Below, piece by piece: positions 27,126 through 36,599 of a stretch of 64,000 nt of DNA. Every line of letters begins with the position of its first letter. Positions within the stretch are counted from its first letter, which is position 1. This DNA comes from Klebsiella oxytoca NBRC 105695 (GTDB lineage Bacteria > Pseudomonadota > Gammaproteobacteria > Enterobacterales > Enterobacteriaceae), in assembly GCF_001598695.1 (NCBI RefSeq), contig NZ_BCZK01000014.1, forward strand, positions 1 to 64,000. The letters run 5' to 3'. A model generated the notes under the pieces. That model saw only the letters and a list, made by a program, of their open reading frames with translations. It was not told the origin of the DNA and searched no databases. The translations under genes were made by a program, and so were the position numbers.

Positions 27126-27749
27126 TTACGCCGCGCAGAGCGTAATGACGTAGTCACCGGCCTTAATCCATTGCAGCCGATACTCCCCGGCGGAGAGCCG
27201 AAGAAGCAGATTTCCCTCCTTTATATACGCCAGCGTAAAATCGCTAAAACCGACGCCCGCCTGTACGTCGGGATGGCTGGCCTTAAACGCGCTCTCTTTC
27301 GCCGAAAATGCCAGCGTGAGCGCCAGCTCGGGGCCCAGGCCGCTGGCGTCCAGCAGACTTTTTTCCGCGCTGTTGATGATGCAGCTTTCCAGCTCAGCCG
27401 CCAGGTCAGGAGTCAAGATGCGCTCAATATCAACGCCGATCGGCCGGACAGAGACGACTGCCAGCGCGCTGCGTTCACAGTGGCTTATGCTGCCGTACCA
27501 CGGGTGCGGCCATAGGGGCTGGCGTTGGTCGCCAATGGCAGGGACCTCTGTCTCACCGACTTCCCGCAGCGCATAAACCGCAGCGATACGCCCGGCAAGA
27601 TGTTCGCTCTGCCGCTTGCGGGCGCAGCCGGTTAGCCGGGCATGGTGCGGCAGCCAGAGGAGATCTTCAGGCCGAAAGGTCAATGGGTCGAAATCGACAC
27701 GCTGCAGCGAGCGATCGGCAAGCTGAATGATAGAACGTTGGGTTTGCAT
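27126..27749 (-). CDS. entD: Enterobactin synthase 4'-phosphopantetheinyl transferase
   Basis: A 207-residue Sfp-type phosphopantetheinyl transferase. It activates the carrier domains of EntB and EntF by transferring the 4'-phosphopantetheine arm of CoA. The magnesium-binding motif GVDIE lies near residue 109 and the second motif FSAKESAFKA near residue 150. Length agrees with E. coli EntD. It lies downstream of fepA in the same direction, as in E. coli, under the Fur-controlled fepA promoter. Confidence 0.96.
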   Translation of the reverse strand: MQTQRSIIQLADRSLQRVDFDPLTFRPEDLLWLPHHARLTGCARKRQSEHLAGRIAAVYALREVGETEVPAIGDQRQPLWPHPWYGSISHCERSALAVVSVRPIGVDIERILTPDLAAELESCIINSAEKSLLDASGLGPELALTLAFSAKESAFKASHPDVQAGVGFSDFTLAYIKEGNLLLRLSAGEYRLQWIKAGDYVITLCAA

Positions 27750-27775
27750 AGGGGGATGTTAACAGATTCTCCCCT

Positions 27776-27799
27776 CCGCCCTCTATGGGAAGAGGGCGG
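27776..27799. repeat. Hairpin between fepA and entD
   Basis: CCGCCCTCT-ATGGGA-AGAGGGCGG is a perfect 9-bp stem. It is similar in style to the C-rich/G-rich repeats at 8.7 kb and 30.1 kb, and may attenuate read-through from fepA into entD. Confidence 0.5.
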
Positions 27800-27816
27800 G
27801 GGGAACGGCCGGACAA

Positions 27817-30066
27817 TCAGAAGTGGGTATTGACGCCCAGATACCAGGTGCGGCCTGATTCGTTATAGGTATTGGCGCCAGCGCCAGCCATATAAGAAAC
27901 ATCCGTCAGGCTACCGGTGGTTTGCGCATTACCCGCGCGCCAGTGGCGCTTGTCGAAGACGTTATCCACGCCGCCGGTCAGGCTGACGTTTTTCGTCACA
28001 TCCCAGGTGGCGCTCAGGCCAACGATGCTGTAAGGGCTGACTTCATCCGTTTCAGAACCCACCGCCGGCTCACCTTTGTAGTTATATTTCTTCGGCTGCT
28101 GCTTGCCGTACCAGGTGAAGGTCGACTGCACCGAAATATCCTCCTGAATCTGCCAGCTCAGAGTGGAGTTCAGGGTATATTCCGGAATAATCGACAGACG
28201 ATCGCCGGTTTTCTTGTTTTTACTTTGCAGCATATAAGTGATGTTATTGGTCCAGTTCACCGTTTCGCTGACCGGCACGTTCAGGGTGCCTTCGAGACCT
28301 TCAACCACCGCTTTAGGCACGTTTTCCCACTGATAGATATCGGTTTTCACTTTACCGTTCGTCGTCTGTGAAATCGGCGCGTAGCCCGCTTCGATTTTAT
28401 CGCGGTAGTCGTTACGGAACCATGTCACACCCGCCAGCCAGCCGTCGCGTTTAAACTCAAGGCCAATCTCTTTGTTGATGCTGGTTTCGGCTTTCAGGTC
28501 ATCGTTACCCATCATGTAGCAACCGGTACCGTTGCCGCTGGCATAGCAGCCCTGGCCTTTACTATAGAGAATATAGTTCGGGTTGGTTTGGTACAGGCTC
28601 GGCGCTTTATAGGCGCGGGCGATGCCCATTTTTAACGTGAAGTCATCCCACAGACCCTGAGACAAGTTAAGCGACGGGCTCCAGTTGTTGCCGACGATCG
28701 TGTGATGATCGAAACGCAGCGCCGGCGTCAGCATGGTGGTGTCGGTCAGCTCCACGTTGTCTTCGGCAAACAGGGAGAAGATCTCGGCCTTCGAGTATGG
28801 GCTACGGCCGGTGCTGTCATAGCCGTCGATATCGCCGCCCATAAAGGTCTGGGTATTTGACGCCAAATCCTTCATCCGCTGCTGATTCCACTCGGAGCCC
28901 AGCGTCAGGTTCTGGTTAAACACCAGATCCAGAGGGATGTTGACTTCGCTGTGCAGCATCACGTCGGCGAGGTCGATATCGCTGAACTGGTTGCTGTTGA
29001 AGATACCTTCCGTGCCGCCCGCCAGACCTTCGCCTTTACGCGAGTTACGGGTACGTTCGTACTGGGCCCAGTTGCTGGTGGTCACGCCGTTATCCCAGCC
29101 GCCGTTCCAGGTGACGGAATAAGTCTGGCGATAGAGGCGGTTCGTCTCTTTCCCGTAGTTCTCTTTCACCAGATCGTTAGTATTGGTGTTCTGCGTATCG
29201 CCCGCGTAGAGGTTGCCCTGACGGCTGTAGCCGGATTCAAACTCCAGCGACTGCATCGGCGCGAAATCCCAGCGCACGACGCCGTTAATATTCTTATTTT
29301 TCACCCCTTCACGCCCGGCAGGCATGGTATTGGCATAGGCGCCGGTACGCTCGGATTGATGTCCGTCGTTGATATCCCAGGCATCGGCCTGGGTTTTGTC
29401 GAGGTTACCCAGCAGGCGGAAGCTGAAATCGCCCCCCAGCGGGCCGCTGAGGCTAAAGTTGGTGCGTTTAGTCGAACCTTCGTCTTTATGCTCCGGGGCG
29501 TTCATGTAGGTATTCCATGAACCGTGCCATTCGCCGTCGCTCTTCTTGGTGATGATATTGACCACGCCGCCCGCCGCGCCGTTGCCGTAGCGCGCGGCCG
29601 CCGGGCCGCGAATGACTTCAATACGTTCGATCAGCTCCGGCGGTACCCATGAGGTATCGCCGCGGGTATCGCGCTCGCCGCGCCAGCCCAGACGTACGGA
29701 GTTGCGGCTGGTCACGGGCTTGCCGTCAATCAGGATCAGGGTGTTTTCCGGGCCCATGCCGCGAATATCAATCTGGCGATTGTTGCCGCGCTGGCCGCTG
29801 GTGGAGTTGCCGGTCAGGTTAACGCCCGGCATGGTACGGATAATTTCAGATACGTCGCGCGCAGGCGGACGTTTACGAATTTCATCTGCGGTGATGGTTG
29901 ATACGCCAGGCGCCTGCAGGTTCTGCTCGGCGGCGGTGACAACCATGGTTTCATCAGCGGTTGCGGTTTTGCTATCGGAGACCGTTTCCGCCGCGCTTAG
30001 CGGAAAAGCAGCCCCGTAGATTCCCAGATTGACCAGCAAGGCCAGGGATTTGATCCTATTATTCAT
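27817..30066 (-). CDS. fepA: Outer-membrane ferric enterobactin receptor
   Basis: A 749-residue TonB-dependent receptor (746 in E. coli). It has a signal peptide (residues 1 to about 25, ending LSAA), the TonB box-like DETMVVTA near residue 38, the plug domain (IRTMPGVNLTGNSTSGQRGNNRQIDIRGMGPENTLILIDGKP near 70-110) and a 22-strand barrel ending in the aromatic GRTWYLGVNTHF. The frame stays open upstream to 30240 through repeat DNA, but the ATG at 30066 aligns with the E. coli start. It binds ferric enterobactin and passes it to the periplasm using TonB-ExbBD. A Fur-like box lies in the fepA-fes gap. Confidence 0.97.
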   Translation of the reverse strand: MNNRIKSLALLVNLGIYGAAFPLSAAETVSDSKTATADETMVVTAAEQNLQAPGVSTITADEIRKRPPARDVSEIIRTMPGVNLTGNSTSGQRGNNRQIDIRGMGPENTLILIDGKPVTSRNSVRLGWRGERDTRGDTSWVPPELIERIEVIRGPAAARYGNGAAGGVVNIITKKSDGEWHGSWNTYMNAPEHKDEGSTKRTNFSLSGPLGGDFSFRLLGNLDKTQADAWDINDGHQSERTGAYANTMPAGREGVKNKNINGVVRWDFAPMQSLEFESGYSRQGNLYAGDTQNTNTNDLVKENYGKETNRLYRQTYSVTWNGGWDNGVTTSNWAQYERTRNSRKGEGLAGGTEGIFNSNQFSDIDLADVMLHSEVNIPLDLVFNQNLTLGSEWNQQRMKDLASNTQTFMGGDIDGYDSTGRSPYSKAEIFSLFAEDNVELTDTTMLTPALRFDHHTIVGNNWSPSLNLSQGLWDDFTLKMGIARAYKAPSLYQTNPNYILYSKGQGCYASGNGTGCYMMGNDDLKAETSINKEIGLEFKRDGWLAGVTWFRNDYRDKIEAGYAPISQTTNGKVKTDIYQWENVPKAVVEGLEGTLNVPVSETVNWTNNITYMLQSKNKKTGDRLSIIPEYTLNSTLSWQIQEDISVQSTFTWYGKQQPKKYNYKGEPAVGSETDEVSPYSIVGLSATWDVTKNVSLTGGVDNVFDKRHWRAGNAQTTGSLTDVSYMAGAGANTYNESGRTWYLGVNTHF

Positions 30067-30103
30067 TGTAAATCCTGCTTTTCGTCGCCGCCTTCCCCAA
30101 AGG

Positions 30104-30123
30104 CCCCTTCCCGTCGGGAGGGG
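30104..30123. repeat. Hairpin in the fepA leader
   Basis: CCCCTTCCCG-TCGGGAGGGG is an imperfect palindrome 40 bases upstream of the fepA start. It resembles the dispersed hairpins at 8.7 and 27.8 kb. In the fepA mRNA it lies in the untranslated leader. Confidence 0.45.
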
Positions 30124-30288
30124 AGGCGGTATCAATGTTGCCGGTAGAGAGCACAGGCACTCCGTCGCTGACCAGAACCCGGCTTTCGGGCTAAATTGTT
30201 TCCCCGAAAGTCCCGGCGCTGCATAAGCTCTCTCTGACATGTTTATTTTTTAAAAGACGCGCTTCCCACAGCGCGCTAATACGCTATT

Positions 30289-30318
30289 GCAAATGAAAAT
30301 AGTTATCAATAATATTAT
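30289..30318. promoter_or_regulatory. Fur-like boxes between fepA and fes
   Basis: The 19-mer at 30289-30307 matches the Fur consensus GATAATGATAATCATTATC at 14 of 19 positions by eye, and a second overlapping half-match ends with ATTATC at 30318. The location between divergent fepA and fes corresponds to the known Fur-controlled bidirectional promoter in E. coli. Iron-replete Fur would silence both operons. Confidence 0.7.
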
Positions 30319-30384
30319 CAATAAATATTGCGTTTATTAATGCGTTTGTTGATAAATGTCACGATAAACATAGGGTTGAAAGGA

Positions 30385-31584
30385 ATGCATAAGACAGGAT
30401 GCGACGAGTGGTGGCGCCATATCTCCGGTCCGCAAATTGAGGTCGTGGACGACGCGTATCGGGTGACCTTTTGGTGGCGCGATCCGGCGGGCAACGAAGC
30501 CTCTTCGCCAACCCGGCGGGTATGGATTTATATTACCGGCGTGACTGACCATCATAAAAACGCCGTACCGCAAACGCTGCAGCGCATTCCCGGTACCGAT
30601 GCCTGGTGCTGGCAAACCACTCTCTCTGCCGCCTGGCGCGGCAGCTACTGCTTTATTCCTTCCGCGCGGGACGACGACTTTTCCCCTCAGCTTTTTAACG
30701 GCGACAGCCCGGACCGCGCGCTGCTGCGCGAAGGCTGGCGCAAGCTGCTGCCGCGGGCGATTGCCGACCCGCTTAATCCGCAAAGCTGGAAGGGCGGGCG
30801 CGGCCACGCGGTCTCTGCGCTGGAGCTGCCGGACGCCCCCGAACAGCCCGGCTGGGCGCTGCGTGATGAACCTTATCAGCCGCCGGTCTGCATTGAATGG
30901 CAGAGCCAGCGACTCGGCAACCGTCGGCGGATATGGATTTACGCCACCGGCGATGCGCAGCCGCAAGCGCGCCCGCTGGCGATTTTGCTTGATGGTCAGT
31001 TCTGGGCAGAAAGCATGCCGGTATGGGCGCCGCTAGCAGGATTAACCCGCGAGAAGCGGTTACCGCAGGCGGTTTATCTGCTGATTGACGTTATCGATAA
31101 CCAGCATCGCGCCGAAGAGCTTCCCTGCAATGAAACGTTCTGGCTGGCGGTTCAGGAAGAGCTGCTGCCGATGGTTCACCGGATAGCACCTTTCAGCGAT
31201 AGCGCCGACCGAACCGTGGTGGCAGGCCAGAGCTTTGGCGGCCTGGCCGCGATGTTCGCCGCGCTCTACTGGCCCCGGCGATTTGGCTGCGTGCTCAGCC
31301 AGTCTGGCTCCTACTGGTGGCCGCATCGCGGCGGCGCGCAGACGGGCCTGCTGATTGAGCGGCTCAGCCGCGGCGAAATACAGCCGCAAGGGCTACGCAT
31401 CTGGCTGGAGGCCGGCGTTCGCGAGCCGATCATTTTTCGCGCGAACCAGGCGCTGCTGACGCATCTGGAACAGCAGACGATTTTCTGGCGTCAGGTTGAC
31501 GGCGGACATGATGCGCTTTGCTGGCGCGGCGGGCTGACGGCCGGGCTCATCCAGCTGTGGCAGCCATTAGGCCGTGAAGAGTAG
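30385..31584 (+). CDS. fes: Enterobactin/ferric enterobactin esterase
   Basis: A 399-residue cytoplasmic trilactone hydrolase (E. coli 400). It hydrolyses the serine backbone of imported ferric enterobactin so iron can be released. It has an N-terminal Fes domain (VTFWWRDPAGNE, VWIYITGVTDHH), an alpha/beta-hydrolase domain with nucleophile motif AGQSFGG near residue 280, and the C-terminal GGHDALCW histidine. The frame extends upstream to 30328, but ATG 30385 aligns with the E. coli N-terminus; its ribosome site (AAAGGA) is unusually close. It is followed by ybdZ and entF. Confidence 0.95.
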   Translation: MHKTGCDEWWRHISGPQIEVVDDAYRVTFWWRDPAGNEASSPTRRVWIYITGVTDHHKNAVPQTLQRIPGTDAWCWQTTLSAAWRGSYCFIPSARDDDFSPQLFNGDSPDRALLREGWRKLLPRAIADPLNPQSWKGGRGHAVSALELPDAPEQPGWALRDEPYQPPVCIEWQSQRLGNRRRIWIYATGDAQPQARPLAILLDGQFWAESMPVWAPLAGLTREKRLPQAVYLLIDVIDNQHRAEELPCNETFWLAVQEELLPMVHRIAPFSDSADRTVVAGQSFGGLAAMFAALYWPRRFGCVLSQSGSYWWPHRGGAQTGLLIERLSRGEIQPQGLRIWLEAGVREPIIFRANQALLTHLEQQTIFWRQVDGGHDALCWRGGLTAGLIQLWQPLGREE

Positions 31585-31611
31585 CAAAGCGCGATTTACG
31601 AGGAATTTGAT

Positions 31612-31815
31612 ATGCAATTCAGTAACCCCTTCGACAATCCGCAAGGGCAGTTTTACATTCTGCGCAATGACCAGCAGCAGTTCAGCCTGTGGCCGCACCA
31701 CTGCGCCCTGCCGGAAGGCTGGACGGTAGAGTGCCCGCCGCAGTCGTTAGAGGCGTGCAACGCCTGGCTGGCGGAGAACTGGTCAACGCTTACCCCCGCG
31801 CACTATGCATCCTGA
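31612..31815 (+). CDS. ybdZ: MbtH-like protein, partner of EntF
   Basis: A 67-residue MbtH family protein with the diagnostic pattern NPFDNPQGQFYILRNDQQQFSLWP...PEGW and the conserved tryptophans. MbtH proteins bind the adenylation domain of nonribosomal peptide synthetases and raise their activity or solubility; in E. coli YbdZ assists EntF. It lies 27 bases after fes and ends 10 bases before the entF start. Confidence 0.95.
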   Translation: MQFSNPFDNPQGQFYILRNDQQQFSLWPHHCALPEGWTVECPPQSLEACNAWLAENWSTLTPAHYAS

Positions 31816-31825
31816 GGAGCTCACA

Positions 31826-34800
31826 ATGACCACACGTTTACCGCTGGTTGCGGCTCAGCCGGGGATCTGGATGGCGGAGCGCCTCTCGACGCTGCCCGGC
31901 GCCTGGAGCGTGGCCCACTATGTTGAGCTGCGCGGCGATATCGACCCGACCTTGCTCGGGCGGGCGATTGTCACCGGGCTCTCTCAGGCTGACACCCTCA
32001 GCATGCGTTTTTGTGAAGATAACGGCGAAGCCTGGCAGTGGGTCGATGAAAATCGTCATTTTGCCGAGCCGGACTATCGGGATCTGCGCACGTCGCACGA
32101 CCCGCACGCTGCCGCGCTGGCGCTGATGCAGGCCGATCTCGGGCAAAACCTGCGCGTGGACGGCGGTAATCCGCTGGTCTGCCATCAGCTGCTGCGGGTG
32201 GGGGATAAGTGCTGGTACTGGTATCAGCGTTACCATCATTTGCTGGTCGATGGCTTCAGTTTCCCGGCCATTACCCGCCAGATCGGCGCGATTTATCGCG
32301 CATGGCAGCGCGGCGAAGAGACGCCAGCTTCGCCGTTCACGCCGTTTGCCGAGGTGGTGGAAGAGTACCAGCGCTACTACGGCAGCGACGCCTGGCAGCG
32401 TGATAAACAGTTCTGGCAGGCGCAGCGTCAGGCGCTGCCGGCTCCGGCCTCCCTTTCCGACGCGCCGCTGGCGGGAAGGGCGACCAGCACCGATATCTGG
32501 CGCATGAAGCTGGAGGTCGACGCCGGCGTATTTAGCCGGCTGGCGGCAGGCGCGCCGCAGTGCCAGCGCGCGGATCTGGCGCTGGCGCTGACCGCCCTGT
32601 GGCTGGGACGGCTGTGCAGCCGAATGGATTACGCCGCGGGCTTTATTTTCATGCGCCGCATGGGCTCTGCGGCATTAACCGCTACCGGCCCGGTGCTCAA
32701 CGTTCTGCCGCTGGCGGTCAATATTGACGCCCGGGAAACGCTGGCGGAGCTGGCCATGCGTCTTGCCGGACAGCTCAAGAAAATGCGCCGCCACCAGCGC
32801 TATGATGCCGAACAGATTGTCCGCGACAGCGGCAGGGCGGCGGGCGATGAACCGCTGTTTGGCCCGGTACTCAATATTAAAGTCTTCGACTATCAGCTGG
32901 ATATCGACGGCGTACAGGCGATTACCCACACCCTGGCCACCGGCCCGGTCAATGACCTGGAGCTGGCGCTCTTCCCGGATGAAACCGGCGGTCTATCGCT
33001 GGAGGTGCTGGCGAACAAGCAGCGATATGATGAACAGACGCTGCGCGGGCATATCGCCCGTCTATCTTCTTTGCTGACTCAGTTTGCCGATAATCCCACT
33101 CTGCCCTGCGGCGAGGCGAATATGCTGTCGGCGGCGGAAAACCAACGCCTGGCGCAGGTGAACGCGACCGCTGTCGACCTGCCGCTCACCACCCTGAGCG
33201 CGCTGGTGGCGGCGCAGGCGGCAAAAACCCCGGATGCCCCGGCGCTGGCGGATGGCTGCTGGCAGTTTAGCTACCGTGAGATGCGCCAGCAGGTGGTAGC
33301 GCTGGCCGAGCGTCTGCGCGCACGGGGCGTCAAACCGGGCGATAGCGTGGCGGTCGCGCTGCCGCGTTCGGTGTTCCTGACGCTGGCGCTGCACGGCATT
33401 GTTGAGGCCGGAGCCGCGTGGCTGCCGCTGGATACCGGCTATCCCGACGACCGCTTGCGGATGATGCTGGAAGACGCCCGTCCGTCGCTGCTGATCACCT
33501 CTGAGGATCAGCTGGCGCGCTTTAGCGATATTCCCGGCCTGGAAAGCCTCTGCTACCAGCAGCCGCTGGCGGCGGGCGAGTCCGCGCCGCTGGCGCTCTC
33601 GCAGCCGGAGCATACCGCGTATATCATCTTTACCTCCGGCTCCACCGGGCGGCCGAAAGGGGTGATGGTCGGGCAGACCGCCATCGTCAACCGCCTGCTG
33701 TGGATGCAGGACCACTATCCGCTCTGTGCTGAGGATGTGGTGGCGCAGAAAACGCCGTGCAGCTTTGATGTCTCGGTATGGGAGTTCTGGTGGCCGTTTA
33801 TCGCCGGCGCGCAGCTGGTGATGGCCGAGCCGGAAGCCCACCGCGACCCGCTGGCGATGCAGCAGTTTTTTGCCCGCTACGGCGTGACAACGACCCACTT
33901 TGTGCCGTCGATGCTCGCGGCGTTCGTTGCCTCGCTGGAGGCGGAAAACGTCGATTGTTGTCAAACCCTGCGCCGGGTATTCTGTAGCGGAGAGGCGCTG
34001 CCGACGGCGCTATGCCGTGAATGGGAGCAACTCACCGGCGCGCCGCTGCATAACCTGTACGGCCCGACGGAAGCCGCTGTGGACGTCAGCTGGTATCCGG
34101 CCTGCGGGCCCGAACTGGCGGCAGTCACCGGCGCCAGCGTACCGATTGGCTGGCCGGTGTGGAATACCGGCTTGCGCATCCTTGATGCCGCCATGCGCCC
34201 GGTACCGCCGGGCGTGGCGGGGGATCTCTACCTGACCGGCATTCAGCTGGCGCAGGGCTATCTGGGGCGTCCCGATTTGACCGCCAGCCGCTTTATTGCC
34301 GACCCCTACGCGCCGGGCGAGCGGATGTACCGCACCGGCGATGTTGCCCGCTGGCTGGATAACGGCGCGGTCGAGTATCTCGGACGCAGCGACGACCAGC
34401 TAAAAATACGCGGCCAGCGAATTGAGCTGGGCGAAATTGACCGCGCGCTATCTGCGCTGCCGGACGTTGCGCAGGCGGTGGCTCACGCCTGCGTCTTCAA
34501 CCAGGCGGCGGCGACCGGCGGCGATGCCCGTCAGCTGGTGGGCTATCTGGTTTCTGCTTCCGGTCTGCCGCTGGACACCGCCGCGCTCAAAGCGCAGCTT
34601 GGCGAACAGCTACCGCCGCATATGGTGCCGGTGGTGCTGATTCAGCTGCCGGCGCTGCCGCTAAGCGCCAACGGCAAGCTGGATCGTAAAGCGCTGCCGT
34701 TACCCACGTTGAGCAGTGAGCGCAGCGGACGTCCGCCGGAGCCGGGCGTGGAAACTGCCGTTGCCGCAGCGTTCAGCCAGCTGCTCGGCTGTGAGGTGAA

Positions 34801-35707
34801 CGACATCGACGCCGATTTCTTCGCCCTTGGCGGCCATTCGCTGCTGGCGATGCGCCTGGCGGCGCTGTTGAGCCGCGAACTGGAACGCCAGGTGACGCCT
34901 GGCCAGATAATGGTCGCTTCTTCCGTCGGCAAGCTGAGCGCGCTACTGGCATCGGATCTGAGCGATGAGCAGGCGCAACGGCTGGGCTTCGACGCGATCC
35001 TGCCGCTGCGCGAGAGCGACGGCCCGACGCTGTTTTGCTTCCATCCGGCTTCCGGTTTTGCCTGGCAGTTCAGCGTGCTGGCGCGTTATTTAAGCCCGCG
35101 CTGGTCGATCGTCGGCATTCAGTCGCCGCGACCGCAGGGGCCGATGGCGACGGCGGCGGATCTGGATGCGGTATGCGAACATCATCTGCAAACCCTGCTT
35201 TCGCAGCAGCCGCGCGGCCCGTACTATCTGTTTGGCTATTCGCTCGGCGGTACCCTGGCGCAGGGAATTGCCGCCCGTTTACGCCAGCGCGGCGAAGCGG
35301 TGGCCTTCCTCGGGCTGCTGGATACCTGGCCGCCCGAGACGCAGAACTGGGCGGAGAAAGAGGCGAACGGTCTGGATCCTGAGGTGCTGGCGGAAATTGC
35401 CCGCGAACGTGAGGCGTTTCTGGCCGCCCAGCAGGGGCAGGCTTCCGGCGAGCTGTTCAGCGTGATTGAAGGCAACTATGCCGATGCGGTGCGCCTGCTG
35501 ACTACCGCGCACAGCGCGAAGTTTGACGGTAAGGCGACTCTGTTCGTGGCGGAGAAGACCCGGCAACCCGGGATGGACCCGCAGGTGGTGTGGGGGCCGT
35601 GGATCGGCGAGCTGGAGGTGTTTAGCCAGGATTGCGCCCACGTGGATATTATCTCTCCGCAGGCTTTTGAAACGATCGGTCCGGTGGTCAGGGAGATACT
35701 CGGTTAG
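31826..35707 (+). CDS. entF: Enterobactin nonribosomal peptide synthetase EntF
   Basis: A 1293-residue NRPS with domains condensation-adenylation-carrier-thioesterase, matching E. coli EntF in length and order. The condensation motif is YHHLLVDGFS near residue 138. The adenylation core is TSGSTGRPKG near residue 606, with YRTGDVARW and NGKLDRKALP further on. The carrier-site serine is in FALGGHSLLAM near residue 1007. The thioesterase has GYSLGG near residue 1138 and the histidine in DCAHVDIIS. It activates serine, joins it to dihydroxybenzoate from EntB, and cyclises three units. The start MTTRLPL follows GAGGAG; a seven-codon upstream ATG overlaps ybdZ and is not favoured. Confidence 0.97.
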   Translation: MTTRLPLVAAQPGIWMAERLSTLPGAWSVAHYVELRGDIDPTLLGRAIVTGLSQADTLSMRFCEDNGEAWQWVDENRHFAEPDYRDLRTSHDPHAAALALMQADLGQNLRVDGGNPLVCHQLLRVGDKCWYWYQRYHHLLVDGFSFPAITRQIGAIYRAWQRGEETPASPFTPFAEVVEEYQRYYGSDAWQRDKQFWQAQRQALPAPASLSDAPLAGRATSTDIWRMKLEVDAGVFSRLAAGAPQCQRADLALALTALWLGRLCSRMDYAAGFIFMRRMGSAALTATGPVLNVLPLAVNIDARETLAELAMRLAGQLKKMRRHQRYDAEQIVRDSGRAAGDEPLFGPVLNIKVFDYQLDIDGVQAITHTLATGPVNDLELALFPDETGGLSLEVLANKQRYDEQTLRGHIARLSSLLTQFADNPTLPCGEANMLSAAENQRLAQVNATAVDLPLTTLSALVAAQAAKTPDAPALADGCWQFSYREMRQQVVALAERLRARGVKPGDSVAVALPRSVFLTLALHGIVEAGAAWLPLDTGYPDDRLRMMLEDARPSLLITSEDQLARFSDIPGLESLCYQQPLAAGESAPLALSQPEHTAYIIFTSGSTGRPKGVMVGQTAIVNRLLWMQDHYPLCAEDVVAQKTPCSFDVSVWEFWWPFIAGAQLVMAEPEAHRDPLAMQQFFARYGVTTTHFVPSMLAAFVASLEAENVDCCQTLRRVFCSGEALPTALCREWEQLTGAPLHNLYGPTEAAVDVSWYPACGPELAAVTGASVPIGWPVWNTGLRILDAAMRPVPPGVAGDLYLTGIQLAQGYLGRPDLTASRFIADPYAPGERMYRTGDVARWLDNGAVEYLGRSDDQLKIRGQRIELGEIDRALSALPDVAQAVAHACVFNQAAATGGDARQLVGYLVSASGLPLDTAALKAQLGEQLPPHMVPVVLIQLPALPLSANGKLDRKALPLPTLSSERSGRPPEPGVETAVAAAFSQLLGCEVNDIDADFFALGGHSLLAMRLAALLSRELERQVTPGQIMVASSVGKLSALLASDLSDEQAQRLGFDAILPLRESDGPTLFCFHPASGFAWQFSVLARYLSPRWSIVGIQSPRPQGPMATAADLDAVCEHHLQTLLSQQPRGPYYLFGYSLGGTLAQGIAARLRQRGEAVAFLGLLDTWPPETQNWAEKEANGLDPEVLAEIAREREAFLAAQQGQASGELFSVIEGNYADAVRLLTTAHSAKFDGKATLFVAEKTRQPGMDPQVVWGPWIGELEVFSQDCAHVDIISPQAFETIGPVVREILG

Positions 35708-35717
35708 GGAAGATGAA

Positions 35718-35802
35718 CACCCGGGTTGCGGCTGACGCCTTACCCGGGCTACCGTTTGTGCCAGATTGGGTAGCCCGGCTAAGCGCAGCGCGAGCCGGGA
35801 AT
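35718..35802. repeat. REP-like palindromic repeats between entF and fepC
   Basis: Two units, ACCCGGGTTGCGGCTGACGC...CCGGGCTAC and GTAGCCCGGCTAAGCGCAGC...GAGCCGGGA, occupy the whole gap between the convergent entF and fepC genes. E. coli has fepE (a length regulator) near here; no such gene is present. Confidence 0.8.
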
Positions 35803-35804
35803 TT

Positions 35805-36599
35805 CTACTTGCGACCCAGCGGCACTACCAGCGGCGTATGCGCCACCGGATCGTCAATAATCGTACAGCGCAGGCCGTAAATCTTCTCGATCAGCGCCGC
35901 GTTGACAATCTCCTTCGGCGCGCCCTCGGCGACGATTTTACCGTCGCGCAGGGCAATCAAGTGGGTGGCGTAGCGGCAGGCCTGATTCAGGTCGTGCAGC
36001 ACCGCCGCCAGCGTATAGCCCTTTTCCCGATTCAGCTCGCTCAGCAGCTCCAGCAGATCGATTTGATGGCTGATATCCAGCCAGGTGGTGGGCTCATCCA
36101 GCAGCATAATCGCCGTTTCCTGGGCCAGCACCATGGCGATCCACGCCCGCTGGCGCTGGCCGCCGGAGAGCGTATCGACGCTTTGTTGCGCGAGGTCGGT
36201 AATGCCGGTGGCCTTCATCGCCCTGGTGACCGCCTCTTCATCCTCTTTGCGCCAGCGGGTAAACAGCGGCTGGTGCGGATAGCGGCCGCGGGCGACCAGC
36301 TCCTGAACCGTTATATCCCCCGGCGTGGTGGCGTTCTGCGCCAGCAGGCCGATGCGCTTTGCCACCTCTTTACTGGCGTAATGCTGGATCTGTTCGCCGT
36401 CGAGCCAGACATGACCGCTGGTAGGCGTCATCAGGCGGCTCAGGGTGCGCAGCAGGGTCGACTTACCGCAGCCGTTGGGACCGATAATCGCGGTAAAGTG
36501 GCCATCGGGAATGGTGACGTTCAGCGATTCGGCGATGGTCTTTTTGCCGTACGCCAGGGTCAGCCGATCGCCGCGCAAACGGGAGGTAACAGCGGTCAT
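35805..36599 (-). CDS. fepC: Ferric enterobactin ABC importer, ATP-binding protein
   Basis: A 264-residue FecE/BtuD-type ATPase with Walker A GPNGCGKST near residue 38, the signature LSGGQRQRAWIAM near residue 145 and Walker B IMLLDEPTTWLD. The ATG at 36599 overlaps the fepG stop by four bases (ATGA) and is preferred over the upstream in-frame start at 36740. It drives transport of ferric enterobactin through FepD/FepG. E. coli has 271 residues. Confidence 0.96.
   Translation of the reverse strand: MTAVTSRLRGDRLTLAYGKKTIAESLNVTIPDGHFTAIIGPNGCGKSTLLRTLSRLMTPTSGHVWLDGEQIQHYASKEVAKRIGLLAQNATTPGDITVQELVARGRYPHQPLFTRWRKEDEEAVTRAMKATGITDLAQQSVDTLSGGQRQRAWIAMVLAQETAIMLLDEPTTWLDISHQIDLLELLSELNREKGYTLAAVLHDLNQACRYATHLIALRDGKIVAEGAPKEIVNAALIEKIYGLRCTIIDDPVAHTPLVVPLGRK

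Noticed and set aside
27817-30240. fepA with a 58-residue N-terminal extension
   Set aside because: The extension runs through hairpin repeat DNA, and the signal peptide begins at the ATG at 30066, as in E. coli FepA.
33062-33964. 300-codon minus-strand frame
   Set aside because: It is antisense to the entF adenylation domain and rich in Arg, His and Gln, as expected from a shadow of GC-rich coding DNA.
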